From NCBI RefSeq assembly GCF_048569485.1, contig NC_134357.1, positions 475,397,187 to 475,461,186 of the forward strand: DNA of 64,000 bases, in the 5' to 3' direction. The notes beneath the pieces are model-generated. The model was not told the origin of the DNA. It did no database searches and saw nothing but the letters and a program-made list of their open reading frames with translations. Source of the DNA: Anomaloglossus baeobatrachus (lineage: Eukaryota > Chordata > Amphibia > Anura > Aromobatidae). The position numbers and the translations under genes are program-made. Shown in pieces: positions 21,066 through 32,740 of the stretch; within the stretch, counting starts at the first letter, position 1; the number at the start of each line of letters is the position of its first letter.

Positions 21066-22909
21066 TGTGACGCCCTGGACCCCAGGGGTCACAGGTAACA
21101 ACACCACCAATACCTGTCACGCTCCCGATGCCTCAGCACTGCTCCTTACCGACTGAGCCGGTCTCACCATCCAAGCACCGCTCCGTACCCACTGATCCGG
21201 TCGCACCTGCATTGCACCGCTCCATGCTCACTGATCCAGTCTCGCCATCGCACCACCGCTCCTTGCTCACTGATCCAGTCCACGTGTCCGCCGGTCACGG
21301 CTGCCGCTCCCGCTCATGCTCCCCTGTGTCCTGTTCCAGGTCTCAGGAGTTTGACTCTGAGTCTTAGACACATGTTTCTGTATAGGACCGGGCCGCGCCC
21401 ACTCACCTGGTCTTATAGGCCTAGTACTGCTGCAACTGGAAATGACCTGAGGCTGTGCTGGGTATATAAGACTGGCCTTTCCATGTGGGCGGGGCCTGAT
21501 CATCGCTTGTGTTTCTTGGCTTTGTCTTGTGAGCTAGGTGCTCAGGTCCTTTTTTTCCTGTTTCCTGTATTACTGCCTTAAAGTATGCTGTGACCCTAGT
21601 GACCTGGTCCTGTCTTTGCTTCCTGATACCTGCACCTGTTCCTGTACTGTCCTATGGGACTCCATGACCCTGGTGACCTGGTTCTTCCCGTTTCTGCCAC
21701 GCTAGTGCTCCAGCTACCGTGTACCCTGCCCTCCAGGTGGGGTGCTCGGTCCAGTAGATCCACCTCCTGGGCCTACCGGTCCTCCCTGGCCCTCACAACA
21801 CCACACACACACACACCCACCCCTTGTTAGGACACAACAGTCACCCGTAAGGGAGACCTGATGCCTCCCTCAGGGCAAGTAGGGCACACCAGGTGGGCAG
21901 AGTCAGGATGCCCACCGAGGAGACTACTGTCCTGAGGCAGGAAATACAAACAGCGGAAGTTGTAGAGCGACAGTGACAGGAGGTATGGAGGAGCAAAGCT
22001 GTCAGGGACCAGGGTAGGAGCCTGGGACCCTTATCACGTCAGGCAGGCAGACGGTGGTGGCCGCCTGCAGGAGTACCGGTGTACGACCGGCAGAACCATA
22101 GGGACCGGGCAGGGGTTGGAGCCCGCCGGACCTGAACCGGGGAGTCAACCGTTACCAGAGCACCAGAAACCGGGTACTCAGACCCCGTCCTAGCTTGGAA
22201 CCCACTAAGTGTAGGCAAATTAACTGATTGCAGTCTGGACCTCACAGGTTCATTCTCACCCCAAGACCAGAAAGACAGCAAAAGCCCACCGAGACCGAGT
22301 GAGCGCCACCGCCAGAGGCCAACCACCCGACGGGCCAGCGCCTGCGGGCATCCGAGGGCTCTTCCGGCAGCTGAACGCCGGGGAGTGGGCTATCACTGCC
22401 CAGGCAGGGGAGCCAAACACCAAGACCAGAGGTGCAGGGAAAAGGGGCCATCACCAACCTCACAGGGGACATCAGCAGCCGGCTGCAGGCACCGACCATC
22501 ATCGAACTTTGGTTTACCAGTGACTCTGAGTGTGGTTAATCGTGAGTACACCAGTGCCATCCGGGCACGGCACCACAGCGTGACGCCCTGCTCCCCATCG
22601 CCATCTCAGTCCCCATTGGGCCCCGGGATGCACCGCCCCTACCCACGGAGTGGTTAACACCGAGGCTGCGCCACCAACACCGATCCCGGGAATACCCTCC
22701 ACTCCTGCCGCAGCGGTGGTGCATCCCGTCACCACAAACCATAGGTGGCGTCACGGCTCACCCGACACCCATCGTACACCGCCATCCCCACCGCTTCCCC
22801 TTAACGGAGTGACGTGGCCCCCGATCCGGAGGCGCTCGAGCCACCAACAACCCAAGCCCGGATCTCGAGTGGCTCGGCCCGAGCAGCCGAGCCCTCTCAG
22901 GGCGGTACA
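21066..22909 (+). repeat. Plus-strand LTR (C) inside element B (fossil)
   Basis: Starts TGTGACGCCCTGGACC after a polypurine tract and ends GGGCGGTACA. It seems to contain a further LTR-like insertion between about 21116 and 21795 with a 39-bp tandem repeat. No 5' LTR for this plus-strand element was found, so it is incomplete. Confidence 0.65.
21136..21290 (+). repeat. 39-bp tandem repeat, four copies
   Basis: Units begin CACCGCTCC and contain CACTGATCC; diverged copies inside LTR C. Confidence 0.75.
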
Positions 22910-23227
22910 CATGTTGCCCTGTTGGGGTCCAGGAACACAACGGGGGGCAGAGTCCTGGAGTCCCTGCCCTTTATCCCCTCAGTCACATGAGGCAGGATCT
23001 TCACCCACCCCCCCTTGGTCTTTTCGGGGCAGTCCGCTTGCCTTCTGCACCGCTCTGCTAACAGGGGGCGGGGCTTTACTTTCGCGCACTTTTGCTTGGA
23101 GAAGATGGCTTGGGCGGGAAACTTCGCGCCACAGGAAGGTGACAAGATGGCGGATTCTGTAATTTTTCAGCGGGACGCCGCTGACAAGAACTTCAAGGCG
23201 CACTTACACAGGTAAGTGGATGGGTTC
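22910..23227 (-). other. Leader of element B
   Basis: Minus-strand leader, related to the leader of A (shared 'aagatggc', 'aatttttcag', 'aaggcgcac' words). Abuts LTR C at 22909. Confidence 0.6.
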
Positions 23228-23246
23228 AATCCTGTTCGTGACGCCA
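23228..23246 (-). other. Primer-binding site, tRNA-Ser, element B
   Basis: Minus strand TGGCGTCACGAACAGGATT, 12 nt after the 5' LTR end; same tRNA-Ser assignment as element A, with two more matching bases. Confidence 0.7.
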
Positions 23247-23258
23247 GAAGAGTCGATG

Positions 23259-24441
23259 TGTACTTCCCCGGGGCTCGGTCGGCTGCCGAGCCGCTCGGAT
23301 CCGTGCTCATCGGTGGGTGGCTCGAGCTCTTCACGGACCCGAGGGTCACGTCGCTCTGAAAGGGGGTTGGCGCTACACGTAGGGACTTCGGTGGGGAGGT
23401 CCACGGCCGGAGCTGCGGTTGTTTGCATGGGGATTTAAGTTCGTGACACCACCCACGGGTTGTGGTGAATGGATGGACACCACCGCTGCCGTTGACTAGG
23501 CTCCCAGGGACGGTGTTGCGCAGTTTGGTGTTGAACCCCTCCATGGGTAGGGGGATGATGGTCCCGGGGGGCCCGAGGGAGGTGCTGAGGCGAGGGGATG
23601 GATGCGTGCTGGGGTGTCGGTGCGGTGCGGTGCGCGGCCCGAAGGCACTGTTGTACTCACTATGACAAACACGCTGGAGTCTCTGGTAAACCAAACAAGA
23701 TGGTGAACGGTGCCAGCAGCCGGCTGCAGTTTTCCCCTTAATAGGTTGCTAGTTTACGCCTTTCTCCTGCATCTCACTTAAGTAGAAATCACGACTCCTA
23801 TGCCTGAGCAACTGTAGTCCGCTCCCCGATTTGATATGTGTCGGGAGAGCCCTTTTTGCCCCAGACGCTGGCCCCTCGGGTCTCTAAGCCTGGGCGGTGG
23901 CGTTACCCTAATGGTTGGGCTGTTGTCTTCAGTTGGCTCTTGTGTGGGAAAGGTCCTAAAGTCCAGTCCTCAATCAGTTGATTTGACTCAGCCCGATTGT
24001 TTCTGGGCCTCGTACTGGGTCTGAGTACCCCTCCTGGTGCTCCGGTTTCCAATCGGTTCCCCGATTCGGTACCGGCGGGCCAACGTCCGTCCCCGGTCCC
24101 TATGGTTCCACCGGCTGTAGTCCCAGCTCCTGCAGGTGGCCACCACCGTCTGCCTCCTTGCCAGAGGTGACTGGGCTCCAACCCACACACCTGTGTAGAC
24201 TATGGCAGATCTAGGCACAGGTCTGCCCTTGAACTTCACTCCACTCCACTTCACTGTCAAAGCTCAACTAGACTACTGTTTTTCCCGTCTCGAGGTCTGT
24301 GAACTCCTCGGTGGGTGAACATCAAACCCGGAGGGAGGTGACAAGGGTTTTGTAGTTTGGCTGCTGTCACCTTACTAAGGGGGAGGGGAGCGTGTGTGTA
24401 TGGGACTACCTGGGACGACCTGGCTAGTCCAGAGCGTCACA
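23259..24441 (-). repeat. 5' LTR of element B
   Basis: Intact copy (1183 bp) of the LTR split at the left side. It shows the undisturbed GTCACC site that element A entered in the other LTR. Confidence 0.8.
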
Positions 24442-24838
24442 CATGCACCAAATACTTTACATGTGCACAGAGCCTAACATTGTAATAAAATACATTATAT
24501 CTACCCCAAAATTTTATCAGTAAATAGTCAGCTCAAGGTGCAAAAAATAAGCCCTCAAACAGCCCCAGATCCCCAAAAATTAAAACTGTTACGGTCCTTG
24601 GAAAAAAAAAACAATTTTTTTTTACTTATTTCAGAATTTTTTTTGACTACTTAAATAAAATAAAACAATAGATGTTTGGTCTGTATGAACTCGTACTGAC
24701 CTGGGGAATGATACCACCAGGTGAGTTTTATTATATAGTGAACGTGGTATATAAAAAGCCAAAAAACAATGCGGAATTGCACTTTGTTAGCAATTTCAGT
24801 GCTCTTGGATTTCTTTTTTACCATTTTCCACTCCTTTA
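24442..24838. other. Diverged flank of U6 unit 4
   Basis: From about 24530 it aligns with 1430-1790 of the U6 array unit (shared 'aataagccctca', 'gatgtttggt', 'atatagtgaac'), with many differences. No gene. Confidence 0.65.
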
Positions 24839-25471
24839 GGCCCCTTTCACACGTCAGTGATTCTGGTACATTTGTGCTTTTTTTTTATACGTACCAGAAT
24901 CACTGACATACGCAGACCCATTATAATGAATGGGTCTGCTCACACATCAGTGATTTTTCACTGCACGTGTCTCCGTGCGGCGTACCCGCGTGTCCGTGAT
25001 TGCCGCACACAGACATGTCCATTTTTTTCTGGCATCACGGATGTCCCACGGACCACACTATGGTGTGATCCGTGAGACACGTGCCAAAAAAAAGTGCTTC
25101 TAAAATAAAAAGCATTTTTACTCACCCGGCTCCAGCGGCGCTCTCTGCAGCCTGTTCTCCCTGCTGCTTCTGAGCCGGCTCATTATTGTCACGCATATTC
25201 ATGATGCACGACACAGCCGACCCGGAAGCAGCTGCTGCGGAGGTCAGCGCCGGACGGATGCTGCACCGCGGGAGCGATCAGCACCATGGAGAGCGGGAGC
25301 GGGCACAGGTGAGTTGATATCTAAGTGCAACCACGGGCCACGGAGAACGGAGCCCGGATTGCACTTAGACAACCCACGTGTGCCGTGAATCACGGCACAC
25401 GGAGGGATATGTGCGTGTTTTACACGTCAGTGAAGAACGTCACTGTTTTTCACTGACGTGTGAAACGGGCC
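24839..25471. mobile_element. Harbinger-type MITE, 633 bp
   Basis: TIRs GGCCCCTTTCACACGTCAGTGA and its near-perfect inverse; TTA target duplication (24836-24838, 25472-25474). Non-coding. It splits the flank of U6 unit 4. Confidence 0.85.
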
Positions 25472-25703
25472 TTATATAGTAAAATCATTGATGTCATTCA
25501 AAAGATCAACTTTTCACACAAAAAAAAAGCCATTATAGGGTATATTGAAGGAAAAATAAAAATCTATGGCTTTTGGAATAAGAAGGAGAGGAAAAACGAA
25601 AAAAATGTAAAATGTCCATGGCATGAAGTGGTTAATGAGGTAAAAAAATGTTGTTCAACTTAGGAAATGAGGGTAAAAAATAAATTGTGTTGAGAAATGC
25701 GTC

Positions 25704-25752
25704 AAAATATGGAACGCTTCACGAATTTGCGTGTCATCCTTGCGCAGGGGCC

Positions 25753-25803
<51 letters not shown>

Positions 25804-25809
25804 GAGCAC
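25704..25809 (-). ncRNA. RNU6: U6 spliceosomal snRNA, fourth copy
   Basis: 106 nt on the minus strand with the canonical U6 sequence and TTTT end. The gene body is unchanged while flanks differ clearly from the array units, as expected for a gene under selection or conversion. Promoter elements are all kept. Confidence 0.95.
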
Positions 25810-25829
25810 GAATGCTTAGCTGACCTGAC

Positions 25830-26030
25830 CGCTATATATAGTCCTGGAAAGAGGAATATTTTAGCTTAGGGAGATTTTTATTTTTTTCAGTAAATTCTGA
25901 AAGGTTTTATATAGCATTCTATGAATGTTGCAATTAAACTTTAAATAAATTAATCAGATAAAAGATAAGAAATATTTTGTCACAAATTAATATGCAAATG
26001 TAATCCGCACCGCATAGGATGCTGGGAGAA
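25830..26030 (-). promoter_or_regulatory. Type 3 Pol III promoter of U6 copy 4
   Basis: TATA at 25833-25840 (-24 to -31), PSE-like block about 25857-25875, octamer at 25992-25999, SPH-like CTCCCAGCATCCTATGCG on the minus strand at about 26009-26028, a better fit to the SPH consensus than in the array copies. Confidence 0.85.
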
Positions 26031-26265
26031 CGTGTGGTGGCAGCTGTGGCTGTTACAGACGGCAGTGACTGTGGAATATATGGACAAGTCTATCACCTGA
26101 GGCAATTACTGCTGATCCGGGGCTTTTACCTCAGGAGATAAGAATCGTCAGGGAATTCATCCATCGGGCAAAGTGTGAAATAAATACAGACATATTTCCT
26201 GCTCTTTTGCCAGTGATGACGTAGAGTAGTCTTATATAGGCATAAACTGCAGTATGAGAACAGGT

Positions 26266-26337
26266 AGCAGAGTGGCGCAGCGGAAGCGTGCTGGGCCCAT
26301 AACCCAGAGGTCGATGGATCGAAACCATCCTCTGCTA
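26266..26337 (+). tRNA. tRNA-iMet (CAT), initiator
   Basis: 72 nt. Acceptor AGCAGAG/CTCTGCT, anticodon loop CCCATAA, three G-C pairs at the anticodon stem base, and ATCGAAA in the T loop in place of TTC: all marks of the eukaryotic initiator tRNA. It starts translation by delivering Met to the 40S subunit. A T-run terminator follows at 26347. No intron. Confidence 0.97.
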
Positions 26338-26339
26338 GG

Positions 26340-26355
26340 AGAAATATTTTTATTT

Positions 26356-26406
<51 letters not shown>

Positions 26407-26410
26407 ATGT
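26340..26410. repeat. (ATT)n microsatellite
   Basis: About 12-15 ATT repeats just after the tRNA terminator. Confidence 0.9.
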
Positions 26411-26676
26411 AGAAATCGCCATGTACATATCTGGTGGAGATATTCAATTCACACTGTCCCTTACATCCTCTATTTGCAGTCTGTGTAGGATCTAGTTGGT
26501 AATACTACCGTATATGTATTTACTCTCTATACTTCCTTTTGGGTTTAAAAAAAAAATAATAAATAATAAAAATAAATAAATAAAAATTGTTCTACATTAT
26601 AATACTGTTTGGACTGCCCAATAAGCAAGGAACGAATCTACTTGTTAGGCGGCAATTTCCACCATAGACTTAAACT

Positions 26677-26748
26677 GGTTCCATGGTGTAATGGTTAGCA
26701 CTCTGGACTCTGAATCCAGCGATCCGAGTTCAAATCTCGGTGGAACCT
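26677..26748 (+). tRNA. tRNA-Gln (CTG)
   Basis: 72 nt starting GGTTCCATGGTGTAATGG; acceptor GGTTCCA/TGGAACC, anticodon loop CTCTGAA (anticodon CTG, reads CAG), T arm with GTTCAAATC. A TTTTT terminator follows within 10 nt. The body is identical to the TTG isoacceptor at 35858 except for the first anticodon base. Confidence 0.97.
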
Positions 26749-26933
26749 AAGATTTTTATTCAATTTGGTAAACTAAAAAATCAACGTAAAGAACAGCACT
26801 GAATAAAATAGGTTTTGTTTCTCATGATTTTTGGGGTACCCCTATATATGCAATTTGTGCTAAAAATATCATTACACTAGGGAACAAAAGACTATTTTTT
26901 GTATAGGAGCACAGAGAAGAACATTATATCACA

Positions 26934-27915
26934 GGTGGGCATTACTACTGTGCAGGGGGTATTACTACTGTACAGGGGGCATTACTACTGTGCAGGGGGC
27001 ATTACTACTGTGCAGGGGGCATAACTACTGTGCAGGGGGCATAACTACTGTGCAGGGGGCATAACTACTGTACAGGGGGCATTACTACTGTGCAGGGGGC
27101 ATTACTACTGTGCAGGGGGCATTACTACTGTACAGGGGGCATTGCTACTGTGCAGGGGGCATTACTACTGTGCAGGGGGCATTACTACTGTACTGGGGGC
27201 ATTACTACTGTACAGGGGGCATTACTACTGTGCAGGGGGCATTACTACTGTACAGGGGGCATTACTACTGTGCAGGGGGCATTACTACTGTACAGGGGGC
27301 ATTACTACTGTACAGGGGGGCATTACTACTGTACAGGGGGCATAACTACTGTACAGGGGGCATAACTACTGTACAGGGGGCATTACTACTGTACAGGGGG
27401 GCATTACTACTGTGCAGGGGGCATTACTACTGTACAGGGGGCATTAGTACTGTATAGGGGGCATAAGTACTGTACAGGGGGCATTACTACTGTCCAGGGG
27501 GCATTACTACTACACAGGGGGAATTACTACTGTACAGTGGGCATTACTACTGTACAGGGGTCATTACTACTGTACAGGGGGAATTACTACTGTACAGGGG
27601 GCATAACTACTGTACAGGGGGTATTACTACTGTACTGGGGGCTTAACTACTGTACAGGGGGCATTACTACTATACTGGGGGCATTACTACTGTACAGAGG
27701 GTATTACTACGGTACTATACGGGGGCATAACTACTGTACAGGGGGCATTACTACTGTGCAGGGGGCATTACTACTACACAGGGGGAATTACTACTGTACT
27801 GGGGGTATTACTACGATACTGGGGGCATTACTACTGTACAGGGGCATTACTACTATACAGGGGGGCATTACTACTGTACTGGGGGCATTACTACTATACA
27901 GGGGGGCATTACTAC
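26934..27915. repeat. 20-bp minisatellite, first block
   Basis: About 48 copies of GGCATTACTACTGTACAGGG with T/C, A/G and length variants. The array was continuous with 30421-30801 and 32278-32740 before two LTR elements inserted. Open frames here are repeat artefacts. Confidence 0.95.
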
Positions 27916-30420
27916 TGTGACGCCCTGGACTAGCCAGGGGGTCACAGACACAACATCACACACACCCCTCTCCCGGACAGGTGACATCAGTCACACAAAA
28001 ACCCTTGCTGCCACCCTCCAGGGTCTAATGTCCACACCAGGTGGGGCGGAGCCAGGCGGTTGGCCCCACCCACCGAGGAGTTCACAGGCCTACAGGCGGG
28101 AAAACAGTTCAGTTCAGTTCAGTCAGGGAGTTGAGGAGAGTGGAAGGAGAGGAGGAAAGTCACGCACAGGCGGACCTGAGACCAGGCCCGTCAGTGGAAC
28201 TGCTAGGTGTCTGGGTCGGAGCCCAGGCACCTCCAGAACGGTCGGCAGACGGTGGTGGCCGTCTGCAGGAGTTGGCAGCACGGTCGGTGGAACCGTAGGA
28301 CCGGGGTCAGGCGGTGGCCTGCCGGTACCGAATCGGGGAGCCGACTGGGAGCCAAGCACCAGGCAGGGTACTCAGACCCCGACTAGGCTAGAAGCCGCTC
28401 TTATAGTCAAATTCACTGATTGTGGTCTGGACCTCAGGGGTTCATTCCCATGTCGCGGGCGGAGGAGGGGATGCCGCGCTCTCCCTACTACTCGGGTCCG
28501 GCTGCCGCTGCGGCTGCTGCGGCCTGCTGCTGCCGCTGCTCGGTGGCTCGAGTGATGGGCCGGATCCCAGGGACTCGAGCGGCGCTCCTCGCCCGTGAAT
28601 GAAAGGGGGTTTGGGTGTGGGGATAGTTTATTGTCCGTGACGCCACCCACGGTTGTGGTGATTAGGTGTACACCACCGCTGCTCTGGCTGGGGATCCCGG
28701 GAGTGATGGTATGGAGCAGCCAGTTGTTGTGTTGCCCCTCCGTGGGTAGGGGTTGGTGATCCCGGGGCCCAGTAATGGGGTTGGATGGTGGACAGGCGGG
28801 TATGGGGCCTGTGGAGGTGCAGGGGCAGCGCTGTGCCGCACGGCACGGAGGTACTCACTCAGCCAGTAAACACGACACAGTTCTCGGTAAACAAACGGCT
28901 GGTTGGACGGGTCCCTCAGACGGTTGTGCTGCTGATATCCCCTGCAGTTGACGGTGACGGTCTCTTCCCTGCACCTATGTGTTGTTGTTTGGTAGCGATG
29001 GGTTCCCACCGGTAACCCGCTCCCCAGCTTAGATATGAGCCAGAGGAGCTCCACTCTTGGCCGCAGGCGCTGGCCCTGGGAAACTGGTGCCTTGGCGGTG
29101 GCGGTGTCTCCCCTTAACGGTCGGACTGTTGCCTTCAAACGGGACTTGGTTGTTGGGAGACAGTCGTCCCCTTCACTGACGGATTTGGCAAATTCGGCAA
29201 CTCCTAGCCTTGCCGGGATCCGAAAGGCCCCTGCCCTGGTGCTGACTAATCTTCGTATACCTCTCCGGTACCGCCAGGTCACCACCCGTCCACGGTCCTT
29301 TCGGCAACCTCCAATCAGTCTCGCCTGCAGACAGTCACCACCGTCTGCCAACCTTGCTGTCTCAGTCCGGGGCACACACCCGGACTAACTTCAGGCTTCT
29401 TTCTGTCACTTTCTCTGTTGCTTTTCTTTTAGCTCCTCTACCACTTCCTCTCACTTTGAACTTCCACTTCTATCTTTACTCCTTCACTTCCCTAGCTTGA
29501 CTCTACTCTAGCCCTCAGCTAGACTTCAACTCCTCTCACTTCCTCCTCCAAACTCTATCTGCCTGGTTCCTCCCGCCTCCAGGGCTGTGAACTCCTTGGT
29601 GGGTGGAGCCAACCGCCTGGCCCACCCCCTGGTGTGGACACCAGCCCCTGGAGGAAGGCAACAAGGATTTGTGTTTTGACCTAGTGTGTACCTGCAGGGA
29701 ATGTGTGGTGCGTGTGGTGTTGTGACCTGTGACCCCTGGCTTGCCCAGGGCGTCACACCCACCCAAGTCCCGATTGAAGGCAACAGCCCAACCATCCAGG
29801 ATAAGTGCCACCGCCAAAGGCAAGAGATCCAAAGGGCCAGCGCCTGCGGGCAACCGGGCTCCTACGACATTTACACGCCGGGGAGCGGACTACCAGTGTC
29901 CAGGCACAGGAGTCAACATCTACATAACACAGGTACAGGGAAACGACAACCATCACCAACCCATCCAGGGAGAACACTGCAGCCGGCTGCGGGCCCCGTC
30001 CATTCTGCCGTTTGGTTTACCAGAGACTCTAGTATCTTGTGTCAGAGTGAGTACATCAGCGCCTTCGGGCCGCGCTCCGCACTGCACCGCACCTGCGTCC
30101 AGTACGCCCACGCTCCCTCGCCTCAGCACCCTTCCCTCGGGCCCCCGGGACCATCGCCCCTGCTAACACCGAGCTGCATAACACCGTCCCCGGGAGGCCT
30201 AATCAACGGCAGCGGTGGTGTCCATCATACAATCACCACAACCCATGGGTGGCGTCACGAACTTTACCTATTCCACCCAAACCCCTGCGTGCACCGCCAC
30301 TACCCCCCTTTCAGAGCGGCGTGACCCCCGGGTCCGTGAGAGGCTTGAGCCACCACCCGCAGTACACGAGCACGGATCCAAGCGGCTCGGCGGCCGCAGC
30401 CGAGACCGCGGGGCGGTACA
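27916..30420 (+). mobile_element. Solo LTR D in the minisatellite (fossil)
   Basis: Starts TGTGACGCCCTGG, ends GGGGCGGTACA, flanked by CTAC (27912-27915 and 30421-30424). No internal region, so a solo LTR. About half its length is a second, opposite-strand LTR insertion (28451-29757). Same broad group as the LTRs of element B. Confidence 0.8.
28451..29757 (-). mobile_element. Solo LTR of A type, nested in D (fossil)
   Basis: 1307 bp, minus strand, TG...CA ends like the LTRs of element A but more diverged from them than they are from each other. Target duplication CCCA at 28447-28450 and 29758-29761. No internal region. Confidence 0.85.
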
Positions 30421-30801
30421 CTACTATACAGGGAGCATTACTACTGTACAGGGGGGCATTACTACTGTACTGGGGGCATTACTATTGTACAGGGGGCATT
30501 ACTACTGTGCAGGGGGCATAACTACTGTGCAGGGGGCATAACTACTGTACAGGGGGGCATAACTACTGTACAGGGGGGCATTACTACTGTACAAGTGGGC
30601 ATTACTACTATACAGGGAGCATTACTACTATACAGGAGGGCATTACTACTGTACAAGGGGGCATTACTACTGTACAGGGGGCATTACTACTGTGCAGGGG
30701 GCATAAATACTGTACAGGGGGCATTACTACTGTGCAGGGGGCATAAATACTGTACTGGGGGCATTACTACTACACAGGGGGCATTACTACTGTACTGGGT
30801 G
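30421..30801. repeat. 20-bp minisatellite, second block
   Basis: Continuation of the array at 26934, with the same unit and variants. Confidence 0.93.
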
Positions 30802-32277
30802 TGTGACGCCCTGGCCGGGCCAGGTAGTCACAGATAGAGCCCCGCACTACACCAGTCCCCTAACAAGGTGACAGCAGCCAAACATTAAACCCTAGTCACC
30901 CCCTCAGTGCTTGATGGACACACCAGGGGGCAGAGCCAGGCTTTTGGACATGCCCACCGAGGAGTTCAGAGAGCCTGAGGCTATGTGAGCACATGTGCGC
31001 TCTGCACGGCACACAAAAGGTCCGCTTCAGAGCGCAGCTGAAAAGCTCCATTCTGAAGCGCCTGGTACCTGCAGAATTCGTGCGCTCTGCATGCAGCCTC
31101 TCCCTATAGACAGCATGCAAAGCGCACGGAAGAAGTGACATGTCACTTCTTAGAACGCACACTTCGGGCAGCAGCCGAATCGCTGCGTTCTAATACGCCA
31201 CGTGCGCACGTCTCATGCACAATCTTCATAGATTGTGCTGGGGACGCAGAACGCAGCGTAACTGCATGCAATACGCACACGTGCGCACATAGCCTGATGC
31301 AGGAAAACACAGTCAGTTTTGGTCTGAAGAGTCTGTGAGTGGAGGTGAAGCGAAGTGGAGGCAGGCCTGTGTGTCAGGTCTGCAACTATCTGACAGGTGC
31401 CAGGGTAGGAGCCCTGGTGCCTTGGCTAGGAGGCAGACGGAGGCCTCTGCCTGCAGGAGCCGGGAAGACGGCTCGGTGGAACCGCGGTGGACCGGGACAG
31501 GGTAGTGGCCCGCCGGTACCGACCCAGGGAACCGACTCGGAAACCGGAGCACAAAGGGGGGTACTCAGACCCTGAAGCTAGGTCCAGAAGCTACTGAGGG
31601 CTAGCTAATTAACTGATTGGGGCCAGGACTATAGGTTCTATCTCACCCAAAAACCCGACTGAAGACAACAGCCCAAGTAGGGTGATAGAAAGCCACCGCC
31701 ACGGCAGAGAGATCCCACGGGCCAGTGTCTGCGGGCAAAGGGCTCCTTAGGCGACCACAAGCAAGGGAGTGGACTCCTGTAGTTGCAAGCGCATGTAGTC
31801 CACCATCACACAAACAGGTGCAGGAGAAAGGCAGAGACCACCAACCGGGTGGGGGACCAGACTGCAGCCAGCTGCGGGCACCGACCACCATCACCTTGGT
31901 TTACCAGAGACTCGTGTGTGTTTACTAATAGTGAGTACATCAGTGCCCTCCGGCCGCCCATCTCCCTGCACCGCCCAACTACTCCCCCAACGGGTCCCAG
32001 GGCCACCATCCCTACCCACGGAGGGGTTAACAACTTGCTGCACAACATCTCCCCAGGGTGCCCCATAACTGCAGCGGTGGTGTCCACCTTCACCACAACC
32101 CATGGGTGGCGTCACGAACTTAAACAAGGCTTCGGCCGTACACCTACGTCCCCTCCAAACCGCCAACCCCTTTTAGATCGGAGTGACCGTGGGACCCCCG
32201 GGTCCGGAGACCCTCGAGCCACCCACTGAAGGTCTGGACCCGAGCGGCTCGGCTCCCGCCGAGCACGGGGCGGCACA
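30802..32277 (+). mobile_element. Solo LTR E in the minisatellite (fossil)
   Basis: Starts TGTGACGCCCTGGCC, ends GGGGCGGCACA, flanked by GGTG (30798-30801 and 32278-32281). Contains a small TIR element at 30979-31294. Related to LTR D. Confidence 0.8.
30979..31294. mobile_element. Short TIR element (MITE) in LTR E
   Basis: 316 bp with inverted ends GGCTATGTG...CACATAGCC and TGA on both sides (30976-30978, 31295-31297). Resembles Harbinger MITEs, but the TGA duplication is not the usual TWA. Confidence 0.6.
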
Positions 32278-32740
32278 GGTGCATTGCTACTGTACAGGGG
32301 GCATTACTACTACACAGGGGGCATTACTACTGTGCAGGGGGCATTACTACTGTACAGGGGGCATTACTACTGTACTGGGGGCATTACTCCTACACAGGGG
32401 CATTACTACTGTACTGGGGACATAACTACTATATTGGGGGCATCACTACTGCACAGGGGGCATTACTACTGTACAGGGGCTCACAGGGGGGCATTACTAC
32501 TCTACATGGAGGCATTTCTACTGTACAGGGTGGTATTATTACTGTATAGGGGTTATTACTACTGTACAGGGGGCATAACTACTGTACAGGGGCTCACAGG
32601 GGGCATTACTACTCTACATGGAGGCATTTCTACTGTACAGGGGGGTATTATTACTGTATAGGGGTTATTACTACTGTACAGGGGCTCACAGGGGACATTA
32701 CCACTATACAGGGGGTATTACTACAACAGAGGGTCATAAA
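32278..32740. repeat. 20-bp minisatellite, third block, degenerate
   Basis: Last copies of the array; toward the right the units become longer and mixed with GGGGCTCACAGG words. 32740-33130 holds still more degraded copies and no gene. Confidence 0.85.

Larger units (their letters stand above)
7330..24441 (-). mobile_element. LTR element B, host of nested insertions (fossil)
   Basis: Minus-strand LTR retroelement. The 3' LTR is 7330-8476 plus 18269-18340, split by element A; the 5' LTR is 23259-24441. Subtracting A, the LTRs are 1219 and 1183 bp, and the 36-bp difference is one visible length change. A primer site for tRNA-Ser lies at 23228-23246 and a polypurine tract at 18341-18352. The flanking words GATG and CATG are an imperfect candidate target duplication. 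No pol or env was recognised. The LTRs differ by several percent, so B is older than A. It looks broken and non-autonomous. Confidence 0.75.

Noticed and set aside
24839-25471. A gene in the GC-rich middle of the MITE
   Set aside because: Palindromic MITE sequence with only short frames; TIRs and TTA duplication account for it.
26934-27911. Possible CRISPR-like array from regular 20-bp spacing
   Set aside because: Units are directly adjacent with no unique spacers, and the genome is a vertebrate's; it is a minisatellite.
26941-27920. Repeated 'GHYYCTGGITTVQGA' frames
   Set aside because: Translation of the 20-bp minisatellite.
27916-30420. Full-length LTR element in the minisatellite
   Set aside because: There is only one LTR with a target duplication right at its two ends and no internal region; the extra length comes from a nested opposite-strand LTR.
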